A model generated the notes under the pieces. That model was given only the letters and a program-made list of their open reading frames with translations, was not told the DNA's origin and did not search any database. Below, in pieces: positions 63,374 to 64,000 of a stretch of 64,000 bases of DNA. Origin of the DNA: Baylisascaris procyonis (Eukaryota; Nematoda; Chromadorea; Rhabditida; Ascarididae); assembly GCA_037389465.1 (NCBI GenBank), contig JAZARR010000212.1, positions 2,684,001 to 2,748,000 of the forward strand, read 5' to 3'. A program made the translations under genes and the position numbers. Position 1 is the stretch's first letter. The number at the start of each line of letters is the position of its first letter.

Positions 63374-64000
63374 CTGAAATGCAATTCATTTCACCTTCAG
63401 TTGAGTGGCATTTGACGTTTTACCTCTTGCGTTTAACCAGACAAGTTGCACTCGTATTCGTTTTAAAGGTGCTGTACTAATACTTATTTATCAAGCATAT
63501 GCCATATGATAGGAAGGAAAACACCAATATAAGCAGAATAAGTCTCTTCAGCTGTGATGGACTCTCCCACCTGGTAACATTTGTTTTATTTAGATGATTA
63601 AATTTCAGTTTGAAGTGTATTTCAGTGAGTGAGCGGGTTTTCTAAAAATTATTGCGTAATGAAAAGAGGTATTCAATACCTCGCAATGGACGGCAAACAT
63701 TTCCTACAATCTTTGAATCCCTATTCCCGTTCCATTTCAAGCAATATTTGATTTCTGCTCCTTTATTCCAGCTCCATCTCTACAAAAATTTAGCGATTCA
63801 CTTCCTTCTCTTTCACAGTTATCACGGAGGATTTCCGGGAGTACTTTTATGAACTGAATAGAGAAAGAGACATCGATATATATGCAAGTAGAACTGAAGA
63901 AAGCCTTTATTTTTTACTAAAATTTGTGGGAACTACAAATTTGTGGGAACCTTTTATATAGCACTTCTTAGAATCGTCACAAATGATCTAAGTGTGGGAG
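63374..64000 (-). other. unc-87 upstream intron, no exon seen
   Basis: The exon at 63215-63373 begins in mid-protein after ATTTCAG, so this stretch is intron. A 14-bp tandem repeat (AAATTTGTGGGAAC twice) lies at about 63920-63950. Confidence 0.5.

Noticed and set aside
1..64000. CRISPR arrays, prophage, bacterial operons, rRNA and tRNA genes
   Set aside because: None seen; all clear genes are spliced eukaryotic genes. A tRNA or small ncRNA could be missed without a covariance search.

Overview
The window is nuclear DNA of a nematode. The evidence is AT-rich sequence, genes cut into many short exons (about 65-290 bp) separated by introns from about 50 bp to several kb, TTTTCAG-type 3' splice sites, probable trans-splice acceptors just upstream of start codons, and a muscle gene (UNC-87) that is characteristic of nematodes. 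The long introns and the RTE-, LINE- and mariner-type relics suggest a clade V (strongylid-like) parasitic species, but that assignment is inference. There are no bacterial operons, CRISPR arrays or prophages. Most long open frames here are chance frames in introns; the real genes were rebuilt from exon, splice-site and reading-phase agreement.

Layout. 596-3186 (-): the first five coding exons of a class VI unconventional myosin, which runs off the left edge. 14746-19689 (-): a globin gene with N- and C-terminal extensions in five phase-consistent exons. 25349-37107 (+): a complete BDP1 (TFIIIB B'' subunit) gene of about 13 exons, including one well-supported GC-AG intron inside the SANT domain. 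40049-43220 (-): a short calponin-like-repeat gene. 58463-63373 (-): the last seven exons of unc-87, whose 5' part lies beyond the right edge. The two calponin-repeat genes end in nearly the same block and are clearly related.

Accessory DNA. There is an RTE-type retrotransposon relic (about 15960-16645, +), a second non-LTR retrotransposon relic keeping a FADD box (about 44290-44870, -), a mariner transposase N-terminal relic (about 23600-23885, +), a dispersed repeat present twice in opposite orientation (12990-13096 and 39113-39220), a TA microsatellite, a CA/CGCA tract, a TTTA tract, three G-rich tracts and several short direct or inverted repeats. A set of coding-looking exons on the + strand between 47 and 56 kb could be one or more genes I cannot identify.

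Functionally the genes are unrelated neighbours: actin-based transport, oxygen or redox haem protein, RNA polymerase III initiation and actin-filament bundling in muscle. I did not find a convincing previously undescribed system. The best leads are the globin gene architecture, the GC-AG intron in BDP1, and the unassigned + strand exons at 47-56 kb.
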